From contig NZ_VZPL01000032.1 in the NCBI RefSeq assembly GCF_008801575.1, positions 1-50,622 of the forward strand: 50,622 bases of DNA, written 5' to 3'. The DNA comes from Xanthomonas cissicola. Lineage in GTDB: Bacteria > Pseudomonadota > Gammaproteobacteria > Xanthomonadales > Xanthomonadaceae. Under the pieces are notes generated by a model, which was given only the letters and a program-made list of their open reading frames with translations, searched no databases and was not told the DNA's origin. Shown in pieces: positions 17,443 through 26,401 of the stretch (within the stretch, counting starts at the first letter, position 1; the number at the start of each line of letters is the position of its first letter). The translations under genes were made by a program, and so were the position numbers.

Positions 17443-19614
17443 ATGAACCCAGGCCCCACTGCCCAGGCGACCGTCGTGACGTCTCCGTCTTCCGACCAGG
17501 CCATCCCCGACTACGTCCTGCATCTCGAACGCGCGGCCAGCTACCTGCCCAAGGAGCAGCTGCCGATCCTGCGGCGTGCCTGGGAAGTGGGTGCCACCGC
17601 GCATGCCGGGCAGACCCGCAAGTCGGGCGAGCCGTACATCACCCACCCGGTGGCGGTGGCTGGCGTGCTGGCCGAGCTGGGCCTGGACATGGAATCACTG
17701 ATCGCCGCGATCCTGCACGACACCATTGAAGATACGCCGCTGACGCGCGAAGAACTGGCGTCCGAGTTCGGCGAAGCAGTGGCCGAGCTGGTCGATGGCG
17801 TCACCAAGCTGGACAAGCTCAAGTTCCGCGACCGTCAGGAAGCGGCGGCGGAAAGTTTCCGCAAGATGCTGCTGGCGATGTCGCGCGATCTGCGCGTGAT
17901 CATGATCAAGCTGGCCGACCGCCTGCACAACATGCGCACGCTCGGCGCGCAGAGCACCGAGGCGCGCGGCCGCATCGCACGCGAGACGCTGGAGATCTAC
18001 GCACCCATCGCGCAGCGCTTGGGCATGAGCCTGATCAAGTCCGAATTGCAGAATCTGGGCTTTCGCGCGTTGTATCCCTGGCGCCACGCCATCATCGAAA
18101 AGCACATCCGCAGCCAGCCGGTGGTGCGGCGCGAATCGATGGCGCAGGTGGAAGTGCAGCTGTCGCAGCGGCTGGTCAAGGAAGGGCTGGAGCATCGGCT
18201 GGTCAGCCGCATCAAGACGCCGTGGAGCATCTATTCCAAAATGCACGAAGAGAACAAATCCTTCGACCAGGTGATGGACGTGTTCGGTTTCCGGCTGGTA
18301 GTGCGTTCGGTGGCCGATTGCTATCACGCGCTGGGCGCAGTGCATGCCAGCTTCAAGCCACTGGATGGGCGCTTCCGCGATTTCATCGCAATCCCTAAGG
18401 CCAATGGCTACCAGTCGCTGCACACCGTGTTGTTCGGACCGTACGGCTCGCCGATCGAAGTACAGATCCGCACCGAAGAGATGGACCTGATCGCCGAACG
18501 CGGCGTGGCGGCGCACTGGACCTACAAGGTCGGCTCGGCTTCGCCCAACAGCGCGCAGAGTCGCGCGCACGACTGGATCGTGGAACTGATCGATTCGCAG
18601 CGCGCCGCCGGCTCGTCGCTGGAATTCCTGGACAACGTCAAGGTCGACCTGTTTCCGGACGAGGTCTATCTGTTCACGCCCAAGGGCAAGATCCTGGCGT
18701 TGCCGCGCAATTCCACCGCACTGGATTTTGCCTACGCGGTGCATACCGACGTGGGCAATCGCGCCGTGGCCTCGCGCGTGGACAAGAAGCTGGTGCCGTT
18801 GCGCACCAAGCTGGTCAGCGGGCAGGCGGTGGAGATCATCACCGCACGCTCGGCCACGCCCAAACCGCAGTGGCTGGAATTCGTGGTCAGCAGCAAGGCG
18901 CGCACGGCGATTCGTCACCAGCTCAAGCAACTTGAGCACGAAGATGCCGTGCAGTTGGGCCACCGCATGCTGGACCGCGCGCTGGAAGCGATGGACTCCT
19001 CCCTGGAGCGGCTGCCCAAGGGGCGCCTGGACGCCTTCCTCAACGAGCACCGCTACCCGCGTCTGGAAGCGCTGCTGGCCGATGTGGCGCTTGGCAACTG
19101 GATGCCCAATCAGGCCGCGCAGGCGCTGATGGCTTACGCGGAATTGCGTGGCGGCGGCCTGTCAAAGCATTCGCACGAAAAGATCCTGATCGACGGCAGC
19201 GAGCGCGGCGTGATCAGTTTCGCCAATTGCTGTCAGCCGATTCCCGGCGATGAGATCATGGGCTACCACACCGCCGGCAAGGGCATCGTGGTGCACCGCC
19301 TGGACTGCCCGAACCTGGCGGAACTGCGCAAATCGCCCGAGCGTTGGGTGCCGATCGACTGGGACTCCAACGTGACCGGCGATTACGACACCGCGCTGGT
19401 GGTCGAAGTGGAAAACCGCACCGGCGTGCTGGCGCAGTTGGCGGCAGCCATCGCGCAGAGTCAGTCCAATATCGAGCGCGTGGACTATCTGGATCGCGAC
19501 TTCAACGCAGCCGTGCTGCGCTTCAACATCCAGGTGCGCGACCGCCGCCATCTGGCTGAAGTGATGCGCCGGCTGCGGCGCCTGCACGTGGTGCAGAGCG
19601 TCGGGCGCCAGTAG
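17443..19614 (+). CDS. spoT: Bifunctional (p)ppGpp synthetase/hydrolase SpoT
   Basis: 723 residues. It makes and degrades the stringent alarmone. The HD hydrolase domain has H54, H68 and H92-D93 (ILHDTIEDT). The synthetase domain carries RIKTPWSIYSKM and, at residues 310-313, RFRD. This matches the R-x-K/R-D class typical of bifunctional enzymes, not the E-x-D-D of mono-functional RelA. A TGS domain (about 400-460, DEVYLFTPKGKILALP) and a C-terminal ACT domain (VEVENRTGVLAQLAAAIAQ) follow. Start ATG 17443 has no strong ribosome-binding site. ridA and recG follow. Confidence 0.96.
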   Translation: MNPGPTAQATVVTSPSSDQAIPDYVLHLERAASYLPKEQLPILRRAWEVGATAHAGQTRKSGEPYITHPVAVAGVLAELGLDMESLIAAILHDTIEDTPLTREELASEFGEAVAELVDGVTKLDKLKFRDRQEAAAESFRKMLLAMSRDLRVIMIKLADRLHNMRTLGAQSTEARGRIARETLEIYAPIAQRLGMSLIKSELQNLGFRALYPWRHAIIEKHIRSQPVVRRESMAQVEVQLSQRLVKEGLEHRLVSRIKTPWSIYSKMHEENKSFDQVMDVFGFRLVVRSVADCYHALGAVHASFKPLDGRFRDFIAIPKANGYQSLHTVLFGPYGSPIEVQIRTEEMDLIAERGVAAHWTYKVGSASPNSAQSRAHDWIVELIDSQRAAGSSLEFLDNVKVDLFPDEVYLFTPKGKILALPRNSTALDFAYAVHTDVGNRAVASRVDKKLVPLRTKLVSGQAVEIITARSATPKPQWLEFVVSSKARTAIRHQLKQLEHEDAVQLGHRMLDRALEAMDSSLERLPKGRLDAFLNEHRYPRLEALLADVALGNWMPNQAAQALMAYAELRGGGLSKHSHEKILIDGSERGVISFANCCQPIPGDEIMGYHTAGKGIVVHRLDCPNLAELRKSPERWVPIDWDSNVTGDYDTALVVEVENRTGVLAQLAAAIAQSQSNIERVDYLDRDFNAAVLRFNIQVRDRRHLAEVMRRLRRLHVVQSVGRQ

Positions 19615-19693
19615 CGCCTGGCGCGCTCGCGCAACAGTCGAGCAAATCCGCACAAAGGCCTAAACTGCGGCAACCCTTTGCAGTGGAGTTGCC

Positions 19694-20074
19694 ATGTCCC
19701 AGATCATCCATACCGACCAGGCGCCTGCCGCCATCGGCCCGTATTCGCAGGCCGTGCGTGCCGGCAACACCGTGTATTTCTCCGGCCAGATCCCGTTGGA
19801 TCCCGCCACCGGCGAGATCGTGCCAGGCGACATCGGTGCGCAGGCGTGGCGTGCGTTCGACAACCTCAAGGCAGTGGCCGAAGCGGCCGGCGGCTCGCTC
19901 GACAAGATCGTGCGCCTGGGCCTGTATCTCACCGACCTGGGGCAGTTCGCTGCCGTCAACGCGGTGATGCAGGAGTATTTCCAGGCGCCGTTCCCGGCGC
20001 GTTCGACCATCGAAGTCTCCGGCCTGCCCAAGGGTGCCGGCTTCGAGGTCGATGCAGTGATGGTGATCGAGTGA
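19694..20074 (+). CDS. ridA: RidA family reactive intermediate deaminase
   Basis: 126 residues, one YjgF/RidA domain. These proteins hydrolyse reactive enamine/imine intermediates such as 2-aminoacrylate formed by PLP enzymes. Conserved features are IGPYSQAVRAGNTVYFSGQIPLDP, the FPARSTIEVSGLPKGAGFEVDAVMV ending, and the arginine in PARST that binds substrate carboxylate in the family. GGAG lies about six bases before the ATG. A ridA gene next to spoT is common in proteobacteria. Confidence 0.95.
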   Translation: MSQIIHTDQAPAAIGPYSQAVRAGNTVYFSGQIPLDPATGEIVPGDIGAQAWRAFDNLKAVAEAAGGSLDKIVRLGLYLTDLGQFAAVNAVMQEYFQAPFPARSTIEVSGLPKGAGFEVDAVMVIE

Positions 20075-20094
20075 TCCTGCACCGCTGATCGGCC

Positions 20095-22248
20095 GTGTCG
20101 CGCACGCGCGTCGTCACACCGAGCCTGGCCGTCGCCGGCCAGGCTCGGCTGTCCAGTCTGCCCGGTGTCGGCCCGAAAGTGGCCGACAGGTTCGCTGCGC
20201 GCGGCATCCTGAGCGTGCAGGACCTGTGGCTGCATCTGCCGCTGCGTTACGAAGACCGCACGCGCTTGACCACCATCGCGCAGCTGCAAGGTGGCGTGCC
20301 GGCCCAGATCGAAGGGCGTGTGGACGCGGTGGAACGTGGCTTCCGTTTCCGGCCGGTGCTGCGCGTGGCAGTGTCCGACGCGTCGTATGGCACGCTGGTG
20401 CTGCGCTTCTTTCATTTCCGCGCCGCACAGGTGGCGCAGTTCGCCGTCGGCACACGTGTGCGGGTGTTCGGCACACCCAAGCCCGGCCAGCACGGCTGGG
20501 AGATCGTGCACCCCAGTTACCGCGTGCTCGCGCCGGACGAAGATGCCGGGTTGGGCGACAGTCTGGATCCGGTGTATCCGGTGCTCGAAGGCGTTGGCCC
20601 GGCGACGTTGCGCAAGCTCATCGGTCAGGCGCTGGAGCGTCTGCCGCCCGAAAGTGCGCTGGAATTGTTGCCACCGCATTGGCTGCAGGACGAGCGACTG
20701 CCCTCATTGCGCGCGGCGTTGCTCACCATGCATCGCCCGCCGGTCGGTACTGATCCACAGCAACTGCTCGCCGGAGGCCACCCAGCCCAGCAGCGCCTGG
20801 CGATCGAGGAATTGCTGGCACACCAACTCAGCCTGCGCCGGCAACGCATCGCATTGCAGCGTCTGCACGCGCCCAGCCTGCCCGGCAACGGCACATTGGT
20901 GCAGCAATTGCGCAAGGCGCTGCCGTTCCAGCTGACCGGTGCGCAACAACGGGTGTTCGAGCAGATTGCGCATGACCTTGCGCAACCCTCGCCGATGCTG
21001 CGGCTGGTACAGGGCGATGTCGGCAGCGGCAAGACCGTGGTCGCCGCACTGGCGGCAATGTTGGCGGTGGAGCAGGGCAAACAGGTCGCACTTGCCGCGC
21101 CCACCGAATTGCTGGCCGAGCAGCACCTCGCCAATCTGCGTGGCTGGTTGGAACCCTTGGGCATCCGCATCGTCTGGCTGGCTGGCAAGGTCACCGGCAA
21201 GGCGCGCGCTGCAGCGATGGCCGAGGTCGCCTCCGGTCAGGCGCAGGTCGTGGTCGGCACGCATGCGTTGATGCAGGAAGCGGTGGTCTTCCACGATCTG
21301 GCGTTGGCCATCATCGACGAGCAACACCGCTTCGGCGTGCATCAGCGCCTTGCGCTGCGCGACAAGGGGGCGGCGGCGGGCAGTGTGCCGCATCAACTGG
21401 TGATGACCGCCACGCCCATCCCGCGCACATTGGCGATGTCTGCTTACGCAGATCTGGATGTTTCGGCCATCGACGAATTGCCGCCTGGCCGCACGCCGGT
21501 GCAGACGATCGTGCTGAGCGCGGAGCGCCGGCCCGAGTTGGTCGAACGTATCCGCGCCGCCTGTGCCGAAGGGCGGCAGGCGTATTGGGTGTGCACGCTG
21601 ATCGAAGAAAGCGAAGAGCCCGGGAAAGGCGCGCAAGGCCAGCAAGGCGGCCCGCCACGCATCGAAGCGCAGGCGGCCGAAGTCACCTTCGAGACCTTGT
21701 CGGCGCAATTGCCGGGCGTGCGGGTGGCGCTGGTGCACGGCCGCATGAAGTCGGCCGAGAAGCAGAAGGCCATGCTGGATTTCAAGCAAGGCCGTAGCGA
21801 CCTGTTGGTGGCCACCACCGTGATCGAAGTCGGCATGGACGTGCCCAATGCATCGTTGATGATCATCGAAAATGCCGAGCGGCTTGGCCTGGCCCAGTTG
21901 CACCAGTTGCGCGGCCGGGTCGGTCGCGGTGCGGCCGCTTCCAGTTGCGTGTTGCTGTACCAGGTGCCGTTGTCGATGATGGCGCGTCAGCGTCTGGAGA
22001 CCATGCGCCAGACCAACGACGGTTTCGTGATCGCGGAGAAGGATCTCCAATTGCGTGGCCCGGGCGAATTGCTGGGCACCCGGCAAACCGGTCTGGCCAG
22101 TTTCCGCATCGCCGATCTAGCGCGCGATGCAGGGCTGTTGCCGCGCGTGCAGTTACTGGCCGAGCGGCTGCTGGACGAAGCGCCAGACATTGCCGACCGC
22201 GTGGTCGAACGCTGGATCGGCGGCGCGGTGCGTTACGCGGCCGCGTGA
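20095..22248 (+). CDS. recG: ATP-dependent DNA helicase RecG
   Basis: 717 residues. RecG remodels stalled replication forks and branched DNA. The N-terminal wedge (OB fold) begins near LSSLPGVGPKVADRF. The helicase core has Walker A GDVGSGKT at 307-314, the DEQH box at 408-411, the TATPIPRTLAMSAYADLDVS motif, and ATTVIEVGMDVPNASLMIIENAERLGLAQLHQLRGRVGRG in domain 2B. The TRG-like end LLGTRQTGLASFRIADL is intact. I use GTG 20095, which follows the ridA stop by 20 bases; the ribosome-binding site is not obvious. Confidence 0.96.
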   Translation: MSRTRVVTPSLAVAGQARLSSLPGVGPKVADRFAARGILSVQDLWLHLPLRYEDRTRLTTIAQLQGGVPAQIEGRVDAVERGFRFRPVLRVAVSDASYGTLVLRFFHFRAAQVAQFAVGTRVRVFGTPKPGQHGWEIVHPSYRVLAPDEDAGLGDSLDPVYPVLEGVGPATLRKLIGQALERLPPESALELLPPHWLQDERLPSLRAALLTMHRPPVGTDPQQLLAGGHPAQQRLAIEELLAHQLSLRRQRIALQRLHAPSLPGNGTLVQQLRKALPFQLTGAQQRVFEQIAHDLAQPSPMLRLVQGDVGSGKTVVAALAAMLAVEQGKQVALAAPTELLAEQHLANLRGWLEPLGIRIVWLAGKVTGKARAAAMAEVASGQAQVVVGTHALMQEAVVFHDLALAIIDEQHRFGVHQRLALRDKGAAAGSVPHQLVMTATPIPRTLAMSAYADLDVSAIDELPPGRTPVQTIVLSAERRPELVERIRAACAEGRQAYWVCTLIEESEEPGKGAQGQQGGPPRIEAQAAEVTFETLSAQLPGVRVALVHGRMKSAEKQKAMLDFKQGRSDLLVATTVIEVGMDVPNASLMIIENAERLGLAQLHQLRGRVGRGAAASSCVLLYQVPLSMMARQRLETMRQTNDGFVIAEKDLQLRGPGELLGTRQTGLASFRIADLARDAGLLPRVQLLAERLLDEAPDIADRVVERWIGGAVRYAAA

Positions 22249-22253
22249 GCGGC

Positions 22254-22378
22254 GGGAATCGGATTGGGGAATCGTAAAAGCAAAGGCTGCTGCCCCTGTG
22301 CAACCTGGGCGTTCGCGTGACCGGCCGATCCTTGCGAAGATGCGGCAACGAATCCCGAATGCCCGTTCCCGAATCCCA
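22254..22378. repeat. GGGAAT-type inverted intergenic repeat, copy C
   Basis: Arm 1, GGGAATCGG/GGGGAATCG (22254-22274), and arm 2, AATCCCGAAT/TTCCCGAATCCC (22349-22377), lie in opposite orientation around a spacer. Arm 2 ends at the ATG of the nucleoside hydrolase gene. The spacer start GTAAAAGC resembles copies B and E. Confidence 0.68.
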
Positions 22379-23316
22379 TGACAAAAAAAATACCGCTGCT
22401 GATCGACACGGACCCCGGCGTGGACGACGCCTTGGCGCTGCTGATGGCCTTCAACGACAACCGCCATGAGGTCATCGGCCTGACCATCGCCGCCGGCAAC
22501 GTGGGCTTGGAGCACACCGTGCGCAACGCCTTGAAGGTCTGCGAGATCGCTGGCCGTCCCGATGTGCCGGTCTACGCCGGCTGCCCGCAGCCATTGCTGC
22601 ACCCGTCGGTGGATGCGGCACACGTGCACGGTCTCGACGGATTCGGCGATGTGGGCCTGGCACCGGCCAAGCGCACCGCCGAGGCCGAACACGCCGCGCT
22701 CGCCATCCTGCGTCTGTCGCACGAACACGCCGGCAAGCTGCTGCTGGTGGCGCTCGGTCCACTGACCAATCTTGCCCTGGCACTCACTCTGGACCCGACC
22801 CTCCCGCAACGCGTGGCGCGGCTGGTGGTGATGGGCGGGGCGTTGACCGGGCACGGCAATATCACCGCCGCGGCCGAGTTCAACATCGGGTTCGACCCGG
22901 AAGCGGCGCATATCGTGTTCCGAGGTTTTCCGCAGTTCGACGTGGCCGATTGGGAAGCCACCATTGCGCACGGGCTACTGCACCGGGACGTGGAGCAATG
23001 GCTGGCGGCCGATTCTGCCCGCGCCCGGTTCTACGAGGAGATCTCGCGCAAGACCCGGCTGTGGTCCGAAGACAGCCGCGGCGAGTACTGGTATGCCGCC
23101 GACGCGCTGGCGATGGCTTTCGCCTTGCACCCGGAAGGCGCGCAGCGGCTGGAGCAGCGCCCGGTACACATCGAACTGTCCGGTGCGCATACCCGTGGCA
23201 TGACCCTGGTGGACTGGAACCGGCAGGGCGGGGCGCCCGACAATGCCAATCTGCTGCTGGCCTATGACATCCAGCAGTTCTATGGGCTGGTAGGGGCGGC
23301 GCTGGCGGCGAACTGA
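22378..23316 (+). CDS. Nucleoside hydrolase
   Basis: 312 residues of the inosine/uridine-preferring nucleoside hydrolase family. It hydrolyses the N-glycosidic bond of ribonucleosides for salvage. The calcium-binding motif [13 protein letters not shown] lies at residues 10-22. Further family segments are the [14 protein letters not shown] segment and the [21 protein letters not shown] segment, with a distal Asp in DALAMA. Substrate preference cannot be told. The start ATG 22378 sits directly at the end of a repeat arm with no Shine-Dalgarno sequence. It stands alone between recG and rpmE2. Confidence 0.92.
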   Translation: MTKKIPLLIDTDPGVDDALALLMAFNDNRHEVIGLTIAAGNVGLEHTVRNALKVCEIAGRPDVPVYAGCPQPLLHPSVDAAHVHGLDGFGDVGLAPAKRTAEAEHAALAILRLSHEHAGKLLLVALGPLTNLALALTLDPTLPQRVARLVVMGGALTGHGNITAAAEFNIGFDPEAAHIVFRGFPQFDVADWEATIAHGLLHRDVEQWLAADSARARFYEEISRKTRLWSEDSRGEYWYAADALAMAFALHPEGAQRLEQRPVHIELSGAHTRGMTLVDWNRQGGAPDNANLLLAYDIQQFYGLVGAALAAN

Positions 23317-23323
23317 GGCGACC

Positions 23324-23353
23324 TTGCACCGGCTGCCTGGGCGCAGCTATAAT
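23324..23353 (+). promoter_or_regulatory. Predicted sigma-70 promoter of rpmE2
   Basis: TTGCAC (23324-23329), an 18-base spacer and a perfect TATAAT (23348-23353), 35 bases before the rpmE2 ATG. It is a good consensus match. Confidence 0.72.
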
Positions 23354-23387
23354 GCCCGGCTTATCCAGGCAGCCCGGCGCCAAGTCC

Positions 23388-23630
23388 ATGAAAGATAACG
23401 TTCATCCCAACTACAAAGACGTCGTCTTTCACGACGTGACGTCCGATTTCAAGATTCTGACCCGTTCCACCATGACCTCGAAAGAGACCGTGAAGTGGGA
23501 AGACGGCCAGGAATATCCGCTGATCAAGGTGGAAATTTCCTCGTCCTCGCACCCGTTCTATACCGGCAAGCACAAGGTGATCGACACCGGCGGCCGTATC
23601 GACAAGTTCCAGAAGCGCTACGCGCGCTGA
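23388..23630 (+). CDS. rpmE2: 50S ribosomal protein L31 type B
   Basis: 80 residues. It starts [32 protein letters not shown] and includes [28 protein letters not shown] at the end. The four zinc-binding cysteines of classical L31 are absent, so this is the zinc-independent type B (C-minus) form. In many bacteria this version is induced under zinc starvation; no Zur box is evident here, and the strong sigma-70 promoter suggests constitutive expression. A terminator follows. Confidence 0.93.
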   Translation: MKDNVHPNYKDVVFHDVTSDFKILTRSTMTSKETVKWEDGQEYPLIKVEISSSSHPFYTGKHKVIDTGGRIDKFQKRYAR

Positions 23631-23654
23631 ACTTGCAGGACGGGCTGTACCGGC

Positions 23655-23686
23655 AGCGGCCGCGCATTGCGCGGCCGTTGTTTTTT
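23655..23686 (+). terminator. Rho-independent terminator behind rpmE2
   Basis: A 9-bp perfect GC stem, CGGCCGCGC with GCGCGGCCG, extendable by two weaker pairs, closes a three-base loop. A run of six T follows at 23681-23686. Confidence 0.92.
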
Positions 23687-23763
23687 ACGGCACTGAACGC
23701 TTCGCCTATGCCTGGCGCGACGCGTCTACGACTTCTGTCCAAGCGACGGCCAAAATGCTGCTG

Positions 23764-23772
23764 TGCGATAAT
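23764..23772 (+). promoter_or_regulatory. Predicted extended -10 promoter of gltA
   Basis: TGC directly before GATAAT (23767-23772) makes an extended -10 element. No good -35 box is seen. It stands about 85 bases before the gltA GTG. Confidence 0.45.
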
Positions 23773-23857
23773 GGCCTGATCCGAGGCGATGCCTTGGACT
23801 TCCATCACGTGCCTGCCCATGTGGGATCAGGCGCCTTCCACTGAAGGAGCGTACACA

Positions 23858-25147
<1,290 letters not shown>

Positions 25148-25173
25148 TCGGCCCACGCGTATCTGCGTAAACG

Positions 25174-25203
25174 AACGCCCCGCATTGCGGGGCGTTTGCA
25201 TTT
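25174..25203 (+). terminator. Rho-independent terminator behind gltA
   Basis: A 10-bp perfect stem, AACGCCCCGC with GCGGGGCGTT, around loop ATT (25184-25186), followed by TGCATTT. The T tract is short and broken. Confidence 0.85.
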
Positions 25204-25408
25204 GGACGGTTGCGTGGCAGTCGATCTTCCAACAAAGCGGGACGCTGTCGTGGCGAGTGCAAACCCGCGACCGGCGGCGCATGGCACGACGGTTCGTCCA
25301 GTAGTGCCGGGCCCGAATAAAACGAGCGCTGCCGCAGTGGCGTTGCGACGCCGGCTTAGAGAGGTGCGGAGCTCGTCCACATCGGCAAGCCGCATCATAT
25401 GGTCGACC

Positions 25409-26059
25409 TCAGCGCAGCAGTGGTGAGCCGCCGGAACCGTCGCCGTCCGTCAGTAACTGTCGCACCTGCGCGGCCGATGCACGCGGCATCGGCTTTTCGT
25501 CCAGCTGCGAGAGTGGCGCCTGCCGCAGTGCGTCGTAGGGCAGCACGGTGAGATCGAAGGTCAGGTCTTCGGCGCTGAACAGCCAGACGGGAAACTCGCC
25601 GTTGCGCTCGCGATCCAGGCGCAGCCGGCGCGTGCGCGACTCGGCCGGAATGCGGTGTTCTTCCAGAAACCGCTGCACGGCATCGGCATCGTCGCTGTGC
25701 AACTGCAATTGCACCGGCGCGTTGGCATCGGCGGTGCCGTCCAGCACCGGGCCGGTCAACCGTGGCTGGAAGGGGCTGAGAAATTCAAGCGCCCGCAACG
25801 CGGCTTCGCGACGTTGGCGCAGACGCGCACCGTGCGCAGGTCCGGCGAACAGGCGCTGGTACTCGCGCAACGCATCTTCGATCTCGCGATTGCGTGGCAG
25901 CGAAGCATCGTCATGAATGCCGAGCCGGCTGGCAGCCTTGAGCTTGGCTTGATGGAAATCGCGGATGCCGCCTTCGGCCATCAGGCGTGCGGCTTCGTGT
26001 GCCAGGCGATGGCGACGTTCCCGGGTTCGTGTATCGGCGTGCGCGCGTGCGTGATGCAT
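25409..26059 (-). CDS. Conserved hypothetical protein, possibly nucleotidyltransferase-like
   Basis: 216 residues, with no family I can name with confidence. The N-terminal ~60 residues are basic and helical (RERRHRLAHEAARLMAEGG), with a middle section REALRALEFLSPF. From about residue 100 the pattern FQPRLTGPVLDGTADANAPVQLQLHSDD could mimic a nucleotidyltransferase sheet, and a later FDLTVLPYDAL may be a matching acidic strand. This is a weak resemblance. The codon usage and the strong third-position GC indicate a real gene. It lies upstream of mrcA on the same strand, transcribed towards gltA. Confidence 0.6.
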   Translation of the reverse strand: MHHARAHADTRTRERRHRLAHEAARLMAEGGIRDFHQAKLKAASRLGIHDDASLPRNREIEDALREYQRLFAGPAHGARLRQRREAALRALEFLSPFQPRLTGPVLDGTADANAPVQLQLHSDDADAVQRFLEEHRIPAESRTRRLRLDRERNGEFPVWLFSAEDLTFDLTVLPYDALRQAPLSQLDEKPMPRASAAQVRQLLTDGDGSGGSPLLR

Positions 26060-26263
26060 GACCGGGCTCCCCTAATGAACCTGATCTGGACTCTACAACA
26101 GCTGCATGAAGACATGGCGAATGCGTCATGCCATGGCAAAAGAACGATCACGCAGCAGTGACCTGGCGATGGTCCGGGTACGGCTATGCACGTGCAAGGC
26201 GCAATGCGCAATGCGCGTGCAATATCAGTGGCGGGCAGGCGAGCGCTGCGCCGAACCGGCAAC

Positions 26264-26299
26264 GATCCCGCCAGCGATCCCGCCAGCGATCCGCCAGGC
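26264..26299. repeat. Short tandem repeat, 12-base unit
   Basis: GATCCCGCCAGC is repeated twice without change (26264-26275 and 26276-26287), with a third, decayed copy (GATC CGCCAGGC, 26288-26299). Such tracts may vary in copy number between strains. Confidence 0.8.
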
Positions 26300-26321
26300 T
26301 GGCAACGGCCTGCGCTTATCC

Positions 26322-26397
26322 AATCGGGGGCCAAGAAATTGGGGAACCGAACAGCCACGCCGCGTTCGATTCCCCAATCCCGATTTCCGAATCCCAG
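26322..26397. repeat. GGGAAT-type inverted intergenic repeat, copy D
   Basis: A short copy, with arm AATTGGGGAACCGA (26337-26350) and an inverted arm of ATTCCCC/AATCCCG/AATCCC units (26369-26396). The spacer is short (~17 bases). It ends five bases from the mrcA stop. Confidence 0.58.
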
Positions 26398-26401
26398 CTC
26401 C

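Larger units (their letters stand above)
26060..26401. other. 342-base interval between an unknown gene and mrcA
   Basis: It holds a 12-base tandem repeat (26264-26299) and the GGGAAT-type inverted repeat copy D (26322-26397). The latter ends against the mrcA stop codon and may serve as its transcript end. I see no gene. A/T-richer sequence near 26085-26160 could hold the promoter of the unknown gene, but there is no clear box pair. Confidence 0.5.
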
